Shown: piece by piece, positions 1 to 12,528 of the stretch
Position numbering within the stretch: position 1 is the stretch's first letter
How the letters are laid out: every line of letters starts with the position of its first letter
Assembly: GCA_030159075.1 (NCBI GenBank)
Contig: BROG01000464.1
Location: 186,001 to 250,000, forward strand
Reading direction: 5' to 3'
Source: Atrina japonica
Taxonomy: Eukaryota; Mollusca; Bivalvia; Pterioida; Pinnidae
Length of the DNA stretch: 64,000 bases
Position numbers and translations under genes: made by a program
Notes under the pieces: model-generated
Seen by the model: only the letters and a program-made list of their open reading frames with translations
Told to the model about the DNA's origin: nothing
Databases searched by the model: none

Positions 1-207
1 AACCCAAAATAAACTGCAACAGCAGTTTCATTTTTATATTTTATTCATGCAAAAACCTACATAAGTTCATCACGTTTGTAACATACTCAACGCTATCGAT
101 ATGTTTTACTGTTTCGAATCTTAAGTCTCCATGAAGGTAAGCATGACTGCAGTTAGTTTTATGCAGAATGGTACATATACTGATATATGATCATGTTTGT
201 ATTTCAG

Positions 208-1598
208 GTTATCTGGAGGAGGGATTACTTGTGCGAGATTCCGTTAAACTGAGGAAAAACTACATGTCCGCTACGGTCTTTAAAACAGACGTGTTAAGCA
301 TTATCCCGACCGATGTGTTCTATTTCTTAACAGGAATCAATTATCCCGAATTCCGATTCAACAGAATTATAAGGTTTAATAGACTTTTAGAATTTTTTAA
401 CAGAACGGCGACAAGGACGAGTTTCACAAATTTAGTCCGCATTTTCAATCTAGTGATGTACATCTTAATTATTATACACTGGAATGCTTGTATATACTAT
501 GCCATAAGTAATTCCCTGGGCTTTGGTTCCGACACGTGGGTATACCCTAATATTTCAATACCAAAACATAAACCTTTGACACGTAAATACATTTACAGCT
601 TCTATTGGTCGACCTTGACCTTAACGACAATAGGAGAGACACCAACCCCAGACAAAGATGTCGAATTTCTTTTCGTTGTTTTTGATTTTCTTATTGGTGT
701 GTTAATTTTTGCGACAATTGTCGGAAATGTGGGCAGCATGATCACAAACATGAACGCAACAAGAGCTGAATTCCAGCAAAAAATGGACGGTGTCAAGCAA
801 TACATGGAATTCCGGAAAGTGTCAAAAGAATTGGAACAGAGAGTGATTAAATGGTTTGATTACTTATGGACAAATAAACAATCTCTGAATGAAGAGGAGG
901 TGCTTAGCTATTTGCCAGATAAACTAAAAGCAGAGATAGCAATACACGTTCATTTAGATACATTGAAAAGAGTTGTATTGTTTCAGGATTGCGAACCAGG
1001 GATGCTAGTGGACCTTGTGTTAAAACTAAAACTCCAGGTATTTAGTCCTGGTGATTACATTTGTAGGAAAGGTGATATCGGAAAGGAAATGTATATTGTC
1101 AAAAAAGGAAAATTGGGGGTTGTTTCAGACGACGGAAAGCAAATATTTGCTACATTAAGAGAAGGGAGTGTATTTGGTGAAATAAGTATCCTAAATATTG
1201 CAGGGAATAAAAACGGAAATAGGCGTACAGCCAACATTCGGAGTATAGGATATAGTGATTTATTTTGTCTGTCGAAAGACGACCTGTGGGAAGTGTTGAC
1301 GCAGTATCCCGATGCAAAGAAAATACTCATGGATAAAGGAAAAAGCATACTTAAGAAGGACAACCTACTTGACGAGGACTTGATGCAGAAGCTAGAAGCA
1401 CAACAAGAAACCACAGATCAAAAACTTGATCGTATTGATACAAATCTAGACACACTGCAGACAAGATTTGCTAGGTTGCTTGGTGATTATAATTCTACTC
1501 AACAAAAGCTAAAGCAACGAATAACAAGATTAGAAAAGTCACTCTCAAAAAAGGATGCCGGAGATACGGTTTCCAATTTATCCTACCTGGAATCCTGA
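208..1598 (+). CDS. Cyclic-nucleotide-gated channel alpha subunit, final coding exon (partial gene)
   Basis: The exon encodes the C-terminal two thirds of a CNG channel alpha subunit, a plasma-membrane cation channel opened by cGMP or cAMP in sensory cells. An acceptor (tttgtatttcag) ends at 207. The exon starts in phase 1 with [11 protein letters not shown], the residues just before S3 in vertebrate CNGA proteins, so the ATG at 168 is intronic and not the start. In order: S3; an Arg-containing S4; S5 ([18 protein letters not shown]); the pore with filter TIGETP, its Glu codon at 636-638; S6 ([18 protein letters not shown]); C-linker ([13 protein letters not shown]); the CNBD from about 1030 to 1330 with FGEISIL and the ligand-contacting RRTANI; then a C-helix with an [11 protein letters not shown] stretch. 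The end forms a coiled coil ([12 protein letters not shown]) like the CLZ trimerisation helix of A-type subunits. TGA is at 1596-1598. Earlier exons lie left of the window. The A-type assignment is strong; the exact paralogue is not resolved. Confidence 0.95.
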
Positions 1599-1815
1599 TG
1601 TTGTGTCTAAATGTGTTGATACTTGGGTGTCAAAATTGTATTGTAGAAAATATGTCAAGGTCACCCCTAAATCCAACATATCCTTTTAGTTAATGTACAG
1701 CAAAAGCAGCAAGATTGTTAAATTTGAATTTAAAACTGTACACTGGGTAATCGTCTAGTAAATATTATAAAATCTTCTTTTGTTCTGTCAAAATTATTTA
1801 CTAAATAATGACAGT

Positions 1816-1846
1816 CACGTGATTGCAAATGTGCAATTGTCACGTG
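1816..1846. promoter_or_regulatory. Pair of CACGTG palindromes (possible E-boxes)
   Basis: Two perfect CACGTG motifs (1816-1821 and 1841-1846) sit 25 bp apart start to start, within a short partly symmetric sequence about 220 bp after the channel stop codon. CACGTG is the classic E-box for bHLH factors. A function here is only a guess, because such short motifs also occur by chance. Confidence 0.15.
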
Positions 1847-2814
1847 CAAAGTTGTAGTCCGATTATTAAGGGTTCGTTTAAGATATGCATAACATTATTA
1901 CTAGTGTTAACACAATGGTGTTCGTTGGTTTGAGCAAGAGAATATGTATGTAACAAAGAATCGTGCAATGTATTGATCAAGAAAACACGAACAGCGGAAG
2001 CAGAATTGAGAAAGGGTACTCATTACATTCTAGACAGTAACAGTTACATGTCAAAACTAAAACTTTTTTTATTTCATTTTTGCTGTTTCACATTAAACCA
2101 AAGAAGGAAATTGTAAATCAATAAAGCAGCTAACAAATAAAATTTGCAGGGATAAACTTGAAATCAATGGATTAAACGTCTTTTAGACTAAAATTGTTCT
2201 TGGAACCAAACGTACTCAAAGCTAAATACAAATGAATCAGCACTTTGGAAATTAACACTTATTTACAACTATATACATGCAATGTGATTTTTATATTCAT
2301 ATCTACTCGGGTGTTGTTTATTTCCGAAATGTAACAATTATTTTTTGTTTTAAGTTGTTTCGACAAATGGAATTGCGATATATTAAATAGAAAAAGACGT
2401 ATTGCAAACGCTAAATACATTGTTCAACATATCATGCAAAGATCAGGCCAACAGTTGAATTCGGAATGTGTTATTTCATAACTGAGTGGGAATAGCAGGT
2501 ATATTGTATACTTGGTTGTGAATTAATTGAGACTATTAATGTATGGTAAAATAGCTTCGAAACAGTATGGAATTCTACAGCTTACTCTAATGAACAGTAC
2601 CATTGTATATTGAAGAAGTTTAGAGAGACTCTCCTTTAAAAATGCTTGTGATACTAATACATACATTACCATCCATCGATATATTATCCAACTACTAAGG
2701 TTTAGAGAACACTGAATTAATTTTGATCTGGCAAAATACTTTATATACAAAAGTATTTTGAATAGAACATATGTCATTTATACAGTACAATATACAGCCA
2801 AAACAATTATATTT

Positions 2815-2816
<2 letters not shown>

Positions 2817-2901
<85 letters not shown>
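2817..2901. repeat. (GA)n microsatellite
   Basis: About 42 uninterrupted GA units. Apparent open frames through it on either strand (Arg-Glu or Leu-Ser runs) are artefacts of the dinucleotide repeat. Confidence 0.97.
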
Positions 2902-2906
<5 letters not shown>

Positions 2907-2990
2907 TGACGATAAATGTGACCAATAATGTCCAAGTAAGAACCAGGATCTTGTAGCACCTACATAGATACAGTTACTAAATTGTTAACC

Positions 2991-3081
2991 TTAACCCTTT
3001 CATCCCGGAATATCAGAGTGGTGTGCTCTTGTCTATTGTTAAAGACCAGTCTATTATGGTCTGTAGGGTTGAAAGGGTTAA
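2991..3081. mobile_element. 91-bp inverted-repeat element, copy 1 (91-bp MITE family)
   Basis: It starts ttaaccctttcatccc and ends gggttgaaagggttaa, an inverted repeat of about 16 bp. Length and layout match copies at 14547-14637 and 34831-34921, and the central part shares the words accagtc and tagggttgaa/taggggtgaa. It has no coding capacity, so it is interpreted as a very short non-autonomous DNA element. Confidence 0.55.
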
Positions 3082-3371
3082 GAAAGTTAAGAATTTATAT
3101 ATAGATATGTCGAACATTGGACAGACATGGATCTATGTAAAATCCATAGGTGAGATCAGGTGCCATGGAAGAGTAAGCATAACCTGCCAACCGGTCACTC
3201 CCGCATGAATTATGAACACCAATTCCAGAACAAAATGACAAATGTTTTGTAGAATCTCGGGGAATACTTTCAAAACTTAAATTTAAATTTCTGGAGCTTC
3301 ACAAATAAAAGAGGACATCTCTGTTGAAATGGAAAAGATTTGAATATCATCACTAAATGATATTTTATATA

Positions 3372-3473
<102 letters not shown>

Positions 3474-4119
3474 TAAATAATATCCATTCATCAGGAAACG
3501 TAGTATCATTGAAATAAATAAAACACACTTTCAGTAAAAAAAATAATTCATCTACAATGTTAAAGTGATGATACAATAAAATCATGTCCTCGTCTTTTAT
3601 TTGTCAAAAACATGGTGTAGAAATTCAAGTGCATGACTTTACTATTAGATTGATTGATCCCCTAGGTAAACCAAGCTCCCTTGTGATACATACGATTGAG
3701 TTTCAAAGCATCAACGTTTACTTAATCCTTGAGTAATACGGGATATTGGTACTAACGGTTTCCTAGAGGAAATAATCAGTAGATATTCTGACAAAATCCA
3801 TTCATCTTCCTCCACAAAGTAAACAACAATGTTTGCATATTCATCTCATATTGTAAAATCGGGGTGTATTTTTAAACCGTCGAATTTGTAATTCATGATT
3901 ATCCAACGAATTCTTATCTAATGCTTCTACTGTGGCACAAATGTTTAATTAACTTTTTTTTTTTTTTTTTTTTTGCGTTTTTTAATTTTTTCAGCCACAT
4001 CTACATACTGTGGTTTATACTGTCAGTGGTATCCAAGGTTACCTGTATTATGCCATAATAATGAATAACTTCAATGTCTACAAAATCATACTGACACCCT
4101 TACACTCACAAGTAAAGTT

Positions 4120-4720
4120 AATCTATTGTATAACAGCCAACATATTGAACGAAATAACCAGTGAATAGAAATCGATTTCTCTACAAACGGTGTTTTGAAA
4201 AAGTAACCAATATAACGAAATAACCCTTGTATAAAATATAATTTCCCTACTAACGTTGCCTTGGACGCTAACCAATATAACAAATTGAACGGTGTATACA
4301 AATAATTTTTCTACACACATTACCTTGAAAGCTAACCAGTATTACGAATTGACGGTGTATACAAGACATTTCTCTGCAAATGTTGCCTTAAAATTTGACA
4401 AATTGACCTGTGTTTACAAGTCTTTTCTCTACAAACATTGCCTTTAAAACTAACCAATATAACGAATGTATACAATATATACAAGTTATTTCCCTACAAA
4501 CGTTGCCTTGAAAGCTAACCAATATAATGAACTGACACGTGTGTAGAAGTAATTTTTCTACAAATTGACATTGTATTAAGCAATTTTTCTACAAAAGTCA
4601 GTTTGGAAAATGACTTGATGTAACGTCATAATCCGTGTTTAAAGTCATTTTCCACACAAAGGTCACTTTGGAAAACTAATCAATTCAACAAGTTAACCCG
4701 TGTTTTCTTGTTGAAAATAG
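4120..4720. repeat. Degenerate minisatellite, unit about 75-80 bp
   Basis: Eight or so diverged units follow the pattern 'ctacaaacgttgccttgaa' then 'agctaaccaatataacgaa' then 'ttgacctgtgtatacaag'. The words 'aaccaatataac', 'ttgccttgaaa' and 'tttctctacaaa' recur through the array, for example near 4185, 4250, 4330, 4430 and 4500. Units become less regular after 4550. No other copy was seen in the window. Confidence 0.8.
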
Positions 4721-4949
4721 AACTGTAATAAAAATAGAAAAGTAATTTAGAAATTACATATTCAATTCAAAATACTCACTTATCTGTAAAACTCATCTCA
4801 AGATTAATTTACATTAAAAGTGAATAAGAGACATACTTTTTACAGAGGTCACCTTAAAAAAACTTCATCTTAACCCTTCCCTCTTTATTTTGACCTATGT
4901 ATACAAATTTCAGAGTCTGATTCGAACATAACAAAATCAATAGTACTCT

Positions 4950-5155
4950 GTGACTGAGTGGTTATTACATCTCTTTCACCTTGAGTTGGCATGTGTCCGA
5001 ATCTTGCTGAAACCTGAACTGATTATTTGTGACAAAGTTTGCCATTGCAGAATGATGATGGTCTCTTCCCGGGTACATTGATGCCGGGTTGTCTCCTTCA
5101 CTGTTAAAATATGGCAGCCAATATAAATGAAAAATTGTTGAGTTTAAGGTACTTA
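4950..5155 (+). mobile_element. tRNA-derived SINE, copy 1 (diverged)
   Basis: The head contains an A-box-like 'gactgagtggttattac' and a weak B-box 'tgtccgaatcttgctg'. The body carries 'gacaaagtttgcca...gcagaatg' and the tail 'aaaaattgttgagttt'. The same order of blocks appears at 41088-41335 (best copy), 27705-27925, 33450-33685 and 39636-39935. Confidence 0.7.
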
Positions 5156-5647
5156 CTTAGCCAAGTAATTTATTATGTCAAGAATTATGATTTTCAGATG
5201 CATTTAATCATTAAAAGGCCAATATAATGCAACAATATTTTACGATAAAGAATAGTTAGTTTCTACATTTTTTTTCAATTTCGTTGTGACTTTCCGTGAT
5301 AAATTTAACTTTATATACACAAAAAAAATGTAATTGTATTTTGTCCAAGTTATCGATTGTTTTTCACCCAATAACAAAACCTATAAATTTCGTATGACTC
5401 GTCATTGAGGTGTTATCATTTATATCACATATCCTTGTTTTACAATCATTATGACTGCCAAGGGACTGAATGAGTCTGACTGATGATATACCTGTTCCTA
5501 AAGTTGAAAATATTGATGACAAATCATTTTTCATGCAATAAATCATTAATATTAGCAATATCCAAAAAATCCAAACATATGTAAATATATTGTATACCAT
5601 TTTCTTGTGAGTTTATTTTTTACATTTAATGACAAATTGAATGAAAT

Positions 5648-5810
<163 letters not shown>

Positions 5811-5934
5811 GCCAGTGTGTATCAATTTTTCCGGTGCCAGTTAATTGTTTCATACTAAAGTAATATTTTATAACGACAGCACCGTTAAAATTCTAAACTC
5901 CCCTAAAGCTAAGATGGTCGTCTTTTTGCAATAT

Positions 5935-6135
5935 TTTCTATTAGATGGATTTGGCTATACATTTAGGTTAATCATTTGGTCTTGTATGGCGCCACTTTCT
6001 GTTTGGGAAATCTACATATATATTTAAGATTCTAACTCAGCTAGTGATGCCTTATTGACAAAGACGATCGTCATGAGCATTTGTTTTCACCTTCCTTTTT
6101 GCAAAAATATAGCTTCGATATTGTGTTTATGGCAT
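5935..6135 (-). mobile_element. Dispersed repeat family A, minus-strand copy
   Basis: Read on the minus strand it carries 'aatgctcatgacgatcg', 'gtcaataaggcatca', 'agctgagtt' and '...catacaagacc'. These correspond in order to the plus-strand copies at 24020-24290 and 58696-58975. No open frame is present. Confidence 0.6.
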
Positions 6136-8399
6136 TCATAACGTGGTCAAATTCACACCTGCACATTAGCACAAAGCAAAAATGACGGTTAAGTCTATTA
6201 TTATTTTGTTTGTATTGATAAACCTGTCGTTAATTCAACATAATTCAACGACACAAATATATATTGTCATTGTTTCCGCGTGTGATTAAATGCAATTTGT
6301 GTTCGTTGTCCTGTTGTCCAATCACCAGAAAATCAATTATTTATTATACGTGTCTCTATATATCCTACATTCGTTTAGTTTCTGTAACACAACCATCAAC
6401 TTTGTAACAAAGCATCTCAGCAAGATTGTCAATTTATGACATTTTCCACAAGATAGACTGAATATTAGCAGTGTAGTTTTCGTTGTTGAAGCTTCTGTCG
6501 TATGCTCGCGGAAGTGAAAATTATATTTAGCCGTAAACCCTATCACCGAGGTTTCAGAAAATAGGTGATGCAAGAACTGGTAATTGTCGAAGGACACTTT
6601 CATTACCAGAAGGTGTTGCCCTAGGGATGATCGCGTGAATTATATGAAATCACCACACATGTTTCTACGACGTAATTGTTTCACACGGTAATTGAAATGT
6701 TGATTACATTATTTGAAAGTAAATGAGTCGTTTTTACTGATTTCCATTGACTTATTTTGATTTAGACTATGTTAGTTTACTTCCTATTGGCAACTCTTTC
6801 CACCTCTGATTCTCCCATAGCTCCGCGTTTATCCCATATTCACTATATTTGTATATCGTCTTATGGACTTGCTAACGGTTGATACTTGGGGATAGGTAAT
6901 TTTTTCATTGAAAGTGTGGGTCAAGACTAACATTGGTAAAACACCGATTGTAAGAAAAGAGGTCTACAATTTGGGTGAATGCGTCAACATGGTTAAGCAA
7001 AAAGCTTGTATGGGATATAATTTTTATATAGTCTAAATGAAAGTCTTTTAGCCACGTGGGCCTTGTTCGTTGTATTAGATTTGTTTTACACCAATCTCAC
7101 AGCAACAGACATTCATGGAAAGAAAGATTAGATTTAACTAACAGGTCCTAGATTTTTGCACAGATGAACATCTGTTTTGAACATTTATTATGAAGAAAAA
7201 TGTTCAAATTTTCTTTTCAAGACTTTCCCATTCGTCTATTGACGTTATAAATCTACACCATGTGCATGTTAGTAGTTACTGAAGTTGAGTTTTATATTTG
7301 ACACTTTGTAGAATTTATTTTAAAATATAATAATCAACAAACGGTTTTTGTCGTTTCTGACAATGTTAAATTACATATGTCAGTCATGCCAGTGCTTGAA
7401 CAAACGAAACATTAATTGGAGTCTTATCACCACCGATCAAAGCTATGGCCGAATTTTTGTACAAATATAGTTTCTTTAATATTTGTATTTTTCTTTAAAT
7501 ATCACATAACGTAGTCATAATTTTGCTGTGAAGACTATCATACGAACTCTGTCCTACGGTTATAAAACAATTTAAGCCTGGTTTTCTCGTGTTTCTTGTG
7601 AATTTCAATTTCAGTTGCCTGTTCATTTCAAAATATTTTACGTTTGATAGTTTTCAGCATGCAATGTTTTCTTTTTATATTCCAGAAAAGGCACATTTAT
7701 AAAACTATTTCAGAAAAACTCAGTAACATTAAAGAAAGATTCAGATGTGGATGAAACGATGCATAACGCTCGGTTAACTTGTGGACATATTAAATAATAA
7801 AAAGAGATAGGATTTACTGCACTAATAAACCCGACTTCTTTGAACTTCTTGACGGTTGGCTAAAATATTTTTAGGTAGATCCACGTGTTTAATTGGTATA
7901 ATTAATTTCTATTTTATAACACCATCATGTCTTTTCAGATTCGTTTTCATAAAATTTCACCATAAAATGTTTTCTTTTCCATTATTAGAACATCATATCA
8001 AAAACATAAAGGGAATCTCGTTTTGTTATTGCATTAGGTCTTAGCGTTGGTGAATGCCATATAGGATATTTTATTACAATATTCGCCTTCTGAATTCATA
8101 TGTTTTGATAAAATGAAGCAATAAAACAAGCTTGAGATTAAAGATGTCCATGGTCTTTTGTAAATATAACGAAAAGCAGCCATTTTTATTGATTAATGGG
8201 CGTCAGAGAGAACCATATCTATATTATTTCCCATTTTCTTTTGTCCTTGGGTATGACATCTTAAAAGGAATATATCATCTGTTAGCCGATTTAAACAGGG
8301 AACATATCATCCATCTCTAATACAAAAATAATGAACATTTACATCGAATAGATAAATACCAGTTTGTGATGTTTTATACAGAATCGTTTATATATAATA

Positions 8400-8480
8400 A
8401 TCTGATACCAAAGTATAAATCTGTTGGATGTCCAGGATATAGGTACAAATCTGGTTAAAAAAAGGGACAAACACGTACTT
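8400..8480 (-). mobile_element. Dispersed repeat family B, minus-strand fragment
   Basis: The reverse complement reads 'gtgtttgtcc', 'ccagatttgtacctat', 'atcctggacatcc' and 'atactttggtatc'. It matches the 3' part of the plus-strand copies at 19440-19570, 62650-62935 and 63545-63890. Confidence 0.65.
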
Positions 8481-9689
8481 TATCGAAATAGTAATATTAC
8501 TTTTCAGCACCATCTCACCAGAACATGGTCTCAACATTCTATTACAGGTTACTTCTTTAATTACAAAGACCCTTATACAAGACTACCAAAATAGACCGAT
8601 CCATGTTTAAAACACATCGAGTCTAAATTAGACAACAGGGGTGAATGGCTACTTATGGGCAAAATATTAGAGCGATACATGTAATCGATGTAACCTGAAC
8701 ACTCCTATTTCTTGAATCTAGGCAGTGCTTGTTTGGTTACAATCAGAACTCGGATATTCTATTTTATCTTGGTAGACCTATAATTGAAATCATATCTGAC
8801 AAATAACTGCATAACATTTCCAAAAGATCAATAACTGTGTATATTTGTATATTACACTCTTAAATGATGGTGCCTGGATATCAATTAACATACAGAACTG
8901 CTTATAACAGATCGGAAGCATCGGAGTAACACGATTTATCATGGAATTCTGGAATTTTTGTAAATGAAGAATGTCCATGAGATCCAAGATATGGAGGATA
9001 CATATTGTTTGGTCTGTTTTTTACATTAATTTTTTGTGTAAGCGTCAGGTTTATGTCCGTCACGCAACTTGATTTTTCCCAAATTTAAATCAAAATTATA
9101 TGCCGCTTCGATTATGACAGAAATCAACTTTAAAATGTCAGTAATGGAACTTTAAATTGTTCATGACAGAATACCTCGCTTATTCTTTTTAAGCATTGAT
9201 TCTATATATTTTCCGAGCCATTGCGAAATGATAAGAATCAATACTTATAATTTAACATCACATGTTCATATTTTTGAATAACTTAAATAAAAAAAGTCAA
9301 ATTGACGTGCAATTCATAACTCACTTAAGAATTGAAAAACCGGGTGATTATTTGCAATCATGAATCAATTTTACATATAAGGGTACAAGCACCAAAGAAT
9401 TGAATCTACACTTTTTTCACTCTTTGCAAAATGGTCTGAATAAAGAGTGTACAGAAATACGTAGTTTGTGAATCAATACTTATAATTAAAAGGCTTTATC
9501 AAATGGAGGTCCAATCGACAGTATACAAATGTAAAGAAAATTCGAAAACGCGGACTTCTAGAAAATCCACTACTGTACTTGTTTCAGTTCTCTGGGATAA
9601 GTTTGGGGTTTTTTTTTATTTTAAGATTGAAACGGTTTCGTTGATATCATAGTTTGCGCAACACCCGTGTATTTCGCTGCTCTCCGTCG

Positions 9690-9845
9690 CCACATATAGT
9701 TTGGCCTTGTATGATACCACTTTTGTTTCGAACTCTACATCTGTTTTAAATTAGAGCTCAGCTGATGAGGTCTTATTGACAAGAAACGTTCATCTTGAGC
9801 ATTTGTTTTTGCTCCCGTTTTGCAAAAACTATAATTTTGGTATTT
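9690..9845 (-). mobile_element. Dispersed repeat family A, minus-strand fragment
   Basis: Minus-strand words 'atgctcaagatgaacg', 'gtcaataagacctcatcag', 'ctgagctctaattta' and 'catacaaggcc' align with the other three family A copies. Confidence 0.65.
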
Positions 9846-11216
9846 GTTTTATAATGTATATAGCCTTATTGTCGTGGGAATCATGCCTAGAGGTAGGCAC
9901 TCCGTACTGATGAATTCAATCTTGATCTCAAATTGTGATACTTTGCGAGGTATTTCGTTTGACCGCGAATATCAAATTTTATGTAAAAGTTATTATACAG
10001 TATTGAGATTCATCATTCCCCATTTATCTTATCTTTTCAATACCTTCTTTAATTACTTTCAAACATTTGTTAAGGATTTTCACGTAATACCTTAATAGGT
10101 ATTTCTCATAGAAATGTATTAAGCAAGATTCCTGAAGTCACGGGTATACAAATTTATATCGGAAAATGAAGCCAGAACAATGTCATGGCGAGGCAGATGC
10201 TCTTACCACCTTGGCCATCACGACCAGTTTAGAGGAACAACTCTAAAACAGTACTTTTTTAGGATCCTTTTACATAAACACGGTAATAGGTTCGGTTCTT
10301 AGAAACAGTAATCTATATTTAGGGCCATATATTTTAAAGAAATGAACATATTATTGACAGACATTTATCAAAATAGCTCTCTTGAGACCTAATCTTAAGC
10401 AGAATGAAAACAGATAAATCGCTCAAGACCGATTGGAGTACGTATATTTATAAATGTTTCGCTGAATTAAAAAGTTTATTTTTTCATCGGACGATGATCC
10501 TTGGTATAGATTTAGATGTAGTTCAATTTTACTTTCACTAAATCCTAATTTATGACCGCTTGCATTGGCTCAGCCGTACAGTCTATAAACTGAAGGTTTT
10601 GGTTTAGAGTTTGATGTCATTTTGCCGCAATGAAAGAATTTTAAATTTAGTTATTGGTTTTTACGGTTACAGCTAGTTTTAAAAGTGGAGGAAAAATCCC
10701 GGTAAACGGTTACAATGTACACGGAAAGGACTACAAGCTTTCCTTAATCCTTTCAACCGTTCAGATAATAAAAGACCAGCCTTAAACCATAGGAAAGGAC
10801 ATGCAACACATTTATTCTACTTAGATAGATTCTAGCGGTGCTCGAACATGAAAAACGCCGTGGTTTAAACCGCGATGTTCTAAGTTCTGGAACATGGAAG
10901 CCAAAAACGAAATAAAAATTGAAATTCACAAGATGAAACGAGTTTCAATGCAGCGGTATGGAGCCACAACTATGTTGATAACAGTTCATACCACATTTTT
11001 AAATATGTGGCAATTCGATATTTCAATAATAAGAGAAAAAACATGTATCATCCAAACAAGACGAATACACGTACCATAATTTGAAAGGCGTTTTGTTCTT
11101 ACGGACAAATTCCTTAATTGGGGCTTTGTTAGAAAAGCTTCAATATCGAACCGTGCTTAGTCTTATTCTGTCTTGCCAGTAAATATCATATTTGGAGAGC
11201 TAATGGAAAAAAGTAC

Positions 11217-11218
<2 letters not shown>

Positions 11219-11277
<59 letters not shown>
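11219..11277. repeat. (AT)n microsatellite
   Basis: About 29 AT units, lying 250 bp 5' of the dead Tc1-like transposase. Confidence 0.97.
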
Positions 11278-11283
<6 letters not shown>

Positions 11284-11525
11284 AAACTGTAAACTTATAA
11301 GTATATAATAACACAAAATATATTCTAGCGCTCTTTAAAAGAAACTGTTTAAATACTAAAAAGCTACATTGAAACTCAAAAATGCGTTCGATTCTTTGGC
11401 CACAGCTCGCTTTTCTGGAATTTCTAAAGCGACACAGTTTGTATATCGATTAAAATTTCTTGCATTTTGAGTACTCAATTTTGTTAAAGAATCGTTGGCT
11501 TTTGGAATAAAATTTTGATTGAGAA

Positions 11526-12528
11526 ATGCCTCGCATGCAAAAGGATCGTTTGCGTGCTATTGGGATGCTGGAAGCTGGGATGTCTCAAAGCAATGTGGCA
11601 AGGCAGTTTGGAGTTCATATTAACACTGTAAATGCTTTATGGAGACGATATCAGCAAACTGGCACCGTTCGGGACCGCCAACGATCAGGACGCCCGCGTG
11701 TGACGTCATGTTGGCAAGATAAGTATATATGGACATCACATTTGCGTAATCGATTCCAATCGGCTTCTTTGACCACTAGAAGCATCCCTGGGCATCGGCG
11801 GATAAGTCCTCGTACCGTAAGGAACAGATTGCTAGAGGCCAACATCCGACCTCGACGTCCTGCTCTCCGTCCTGTTCTGCTCTGGCGTCACCGTGTTGCG
11901 AGGTTAGCGTGGTGTAGGAGGCATCGTCGTCAATAACAGAGATTGGGCAGAAGTTCTGATTACGGACGAGTCCAGATGAAATCTCGATAGCAGTGACGGT
12001 CGTGTTCGGGCTTACCGTCGTGTCGGAGAACGTTACATTAACGCCTGCGTTATTCAGCGCTGCCAATTCGGGGGAGGGAGCGTTATGTTTTGGGTGGAAT
12101 TACAACCCATGGTAGGACCCCTTTGGTGATAGTGGACGTCAATTTAACCGGCATATGCTACCGTGACGAGACTGTACGTCAGCACGTCATTCAATTCATT
12201 CACAACAACCAGCGTGACGTCATTCTGCAGCAGGATAACGCACGACCGCATACTGCACACGTTGCTAGTGACTATCTACAGCAGCAAAACGTGAATGTGC
12301 TACCCTGGCCTGCGATGTCACCGGATTTATCGCTTACAGAACATGTTTGGGGTGAAATGGAACGACGTCTACTTCAAGAGTCAAACCCCCCTGCTACGTG
12401 GGACGCTTTGCGCCATTCTTTATTGCACAGATCTTGGAACATTCCCCAGGCATTTCTGCATAATGCGTCGTAGATGTGCAAAATGCATCGGTGCGACTGA
12501 AATTCTTTTCCAGTTACAACCAAGATGA
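11526..12528 (+). pseudogene. Tc1/mariner-type (DD34E) transposase, inactivated
   Basis: The N-terminal frame (11526-11936) has the Tc1 helix-turn-helix pattern (RLRAIGMLEAGMSQ..VARQFGVH..TVNALWRRY) and the linker RQRSGRPR. The catalytic domain follows in pieces: VLITDESR with the first Asp in a different frame (about 11941-12088), then GGITTHGR and QQDNARPH with the second Asp back in the first frame, then MSPDLSLTEHVWGE, whose Glu lies 34 residues after that Asp. The tail (MRRRCAKCIGAT) is in yet another frame. At least three frameshifts and an in-frame TGA after DESR show it cannot make an active enzyme. Family members act as cut-and-paste transposases at TA sites. I could not find convincing terminal inverted repeats, so the element boundaries are unknown. 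Confidence 0.9.

Noticed and set aside
168..207. ATG at 168 as the channel start
   Set aside because: A good splice acceptor ends at 207 and the conserved family sequence begins immediately after it; the 13 residues before are intronic.
602..1414. Minus-strand open frames across the channel exon
   Set aside because: Shadows of the real plus-strand coding sequence with no family features.
168..1598. CNG sequence as a processed retrocopy
   Set aside because: The homology stops exactly at an acceptor with a pyrimidine-rich tract, no poly-A tail or target duplication was seen, and the frame is intact; a normal final exon explains it.
2695..2956. Open frames on both strands rich in Arg-Glu or Leu-Ser
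   Set aside because: They are translations of the GA/CT microsatellite; the same applies at 5607-5858, 18397-18958 and other dinucleotide runs.
10150..10215. tRNA-like sequence on the minus strand (gtggtaagagcatctgcctcg)
   Set aside because: Only an A-box-like stretch is present, with no matching B-box or tail, so neither a tRNA nor a SINE copy can be claimed.
11651..12066. Minus-strand open frames within the Tc1 remnant
   Set aside because: Antisense shadows of the transposase.
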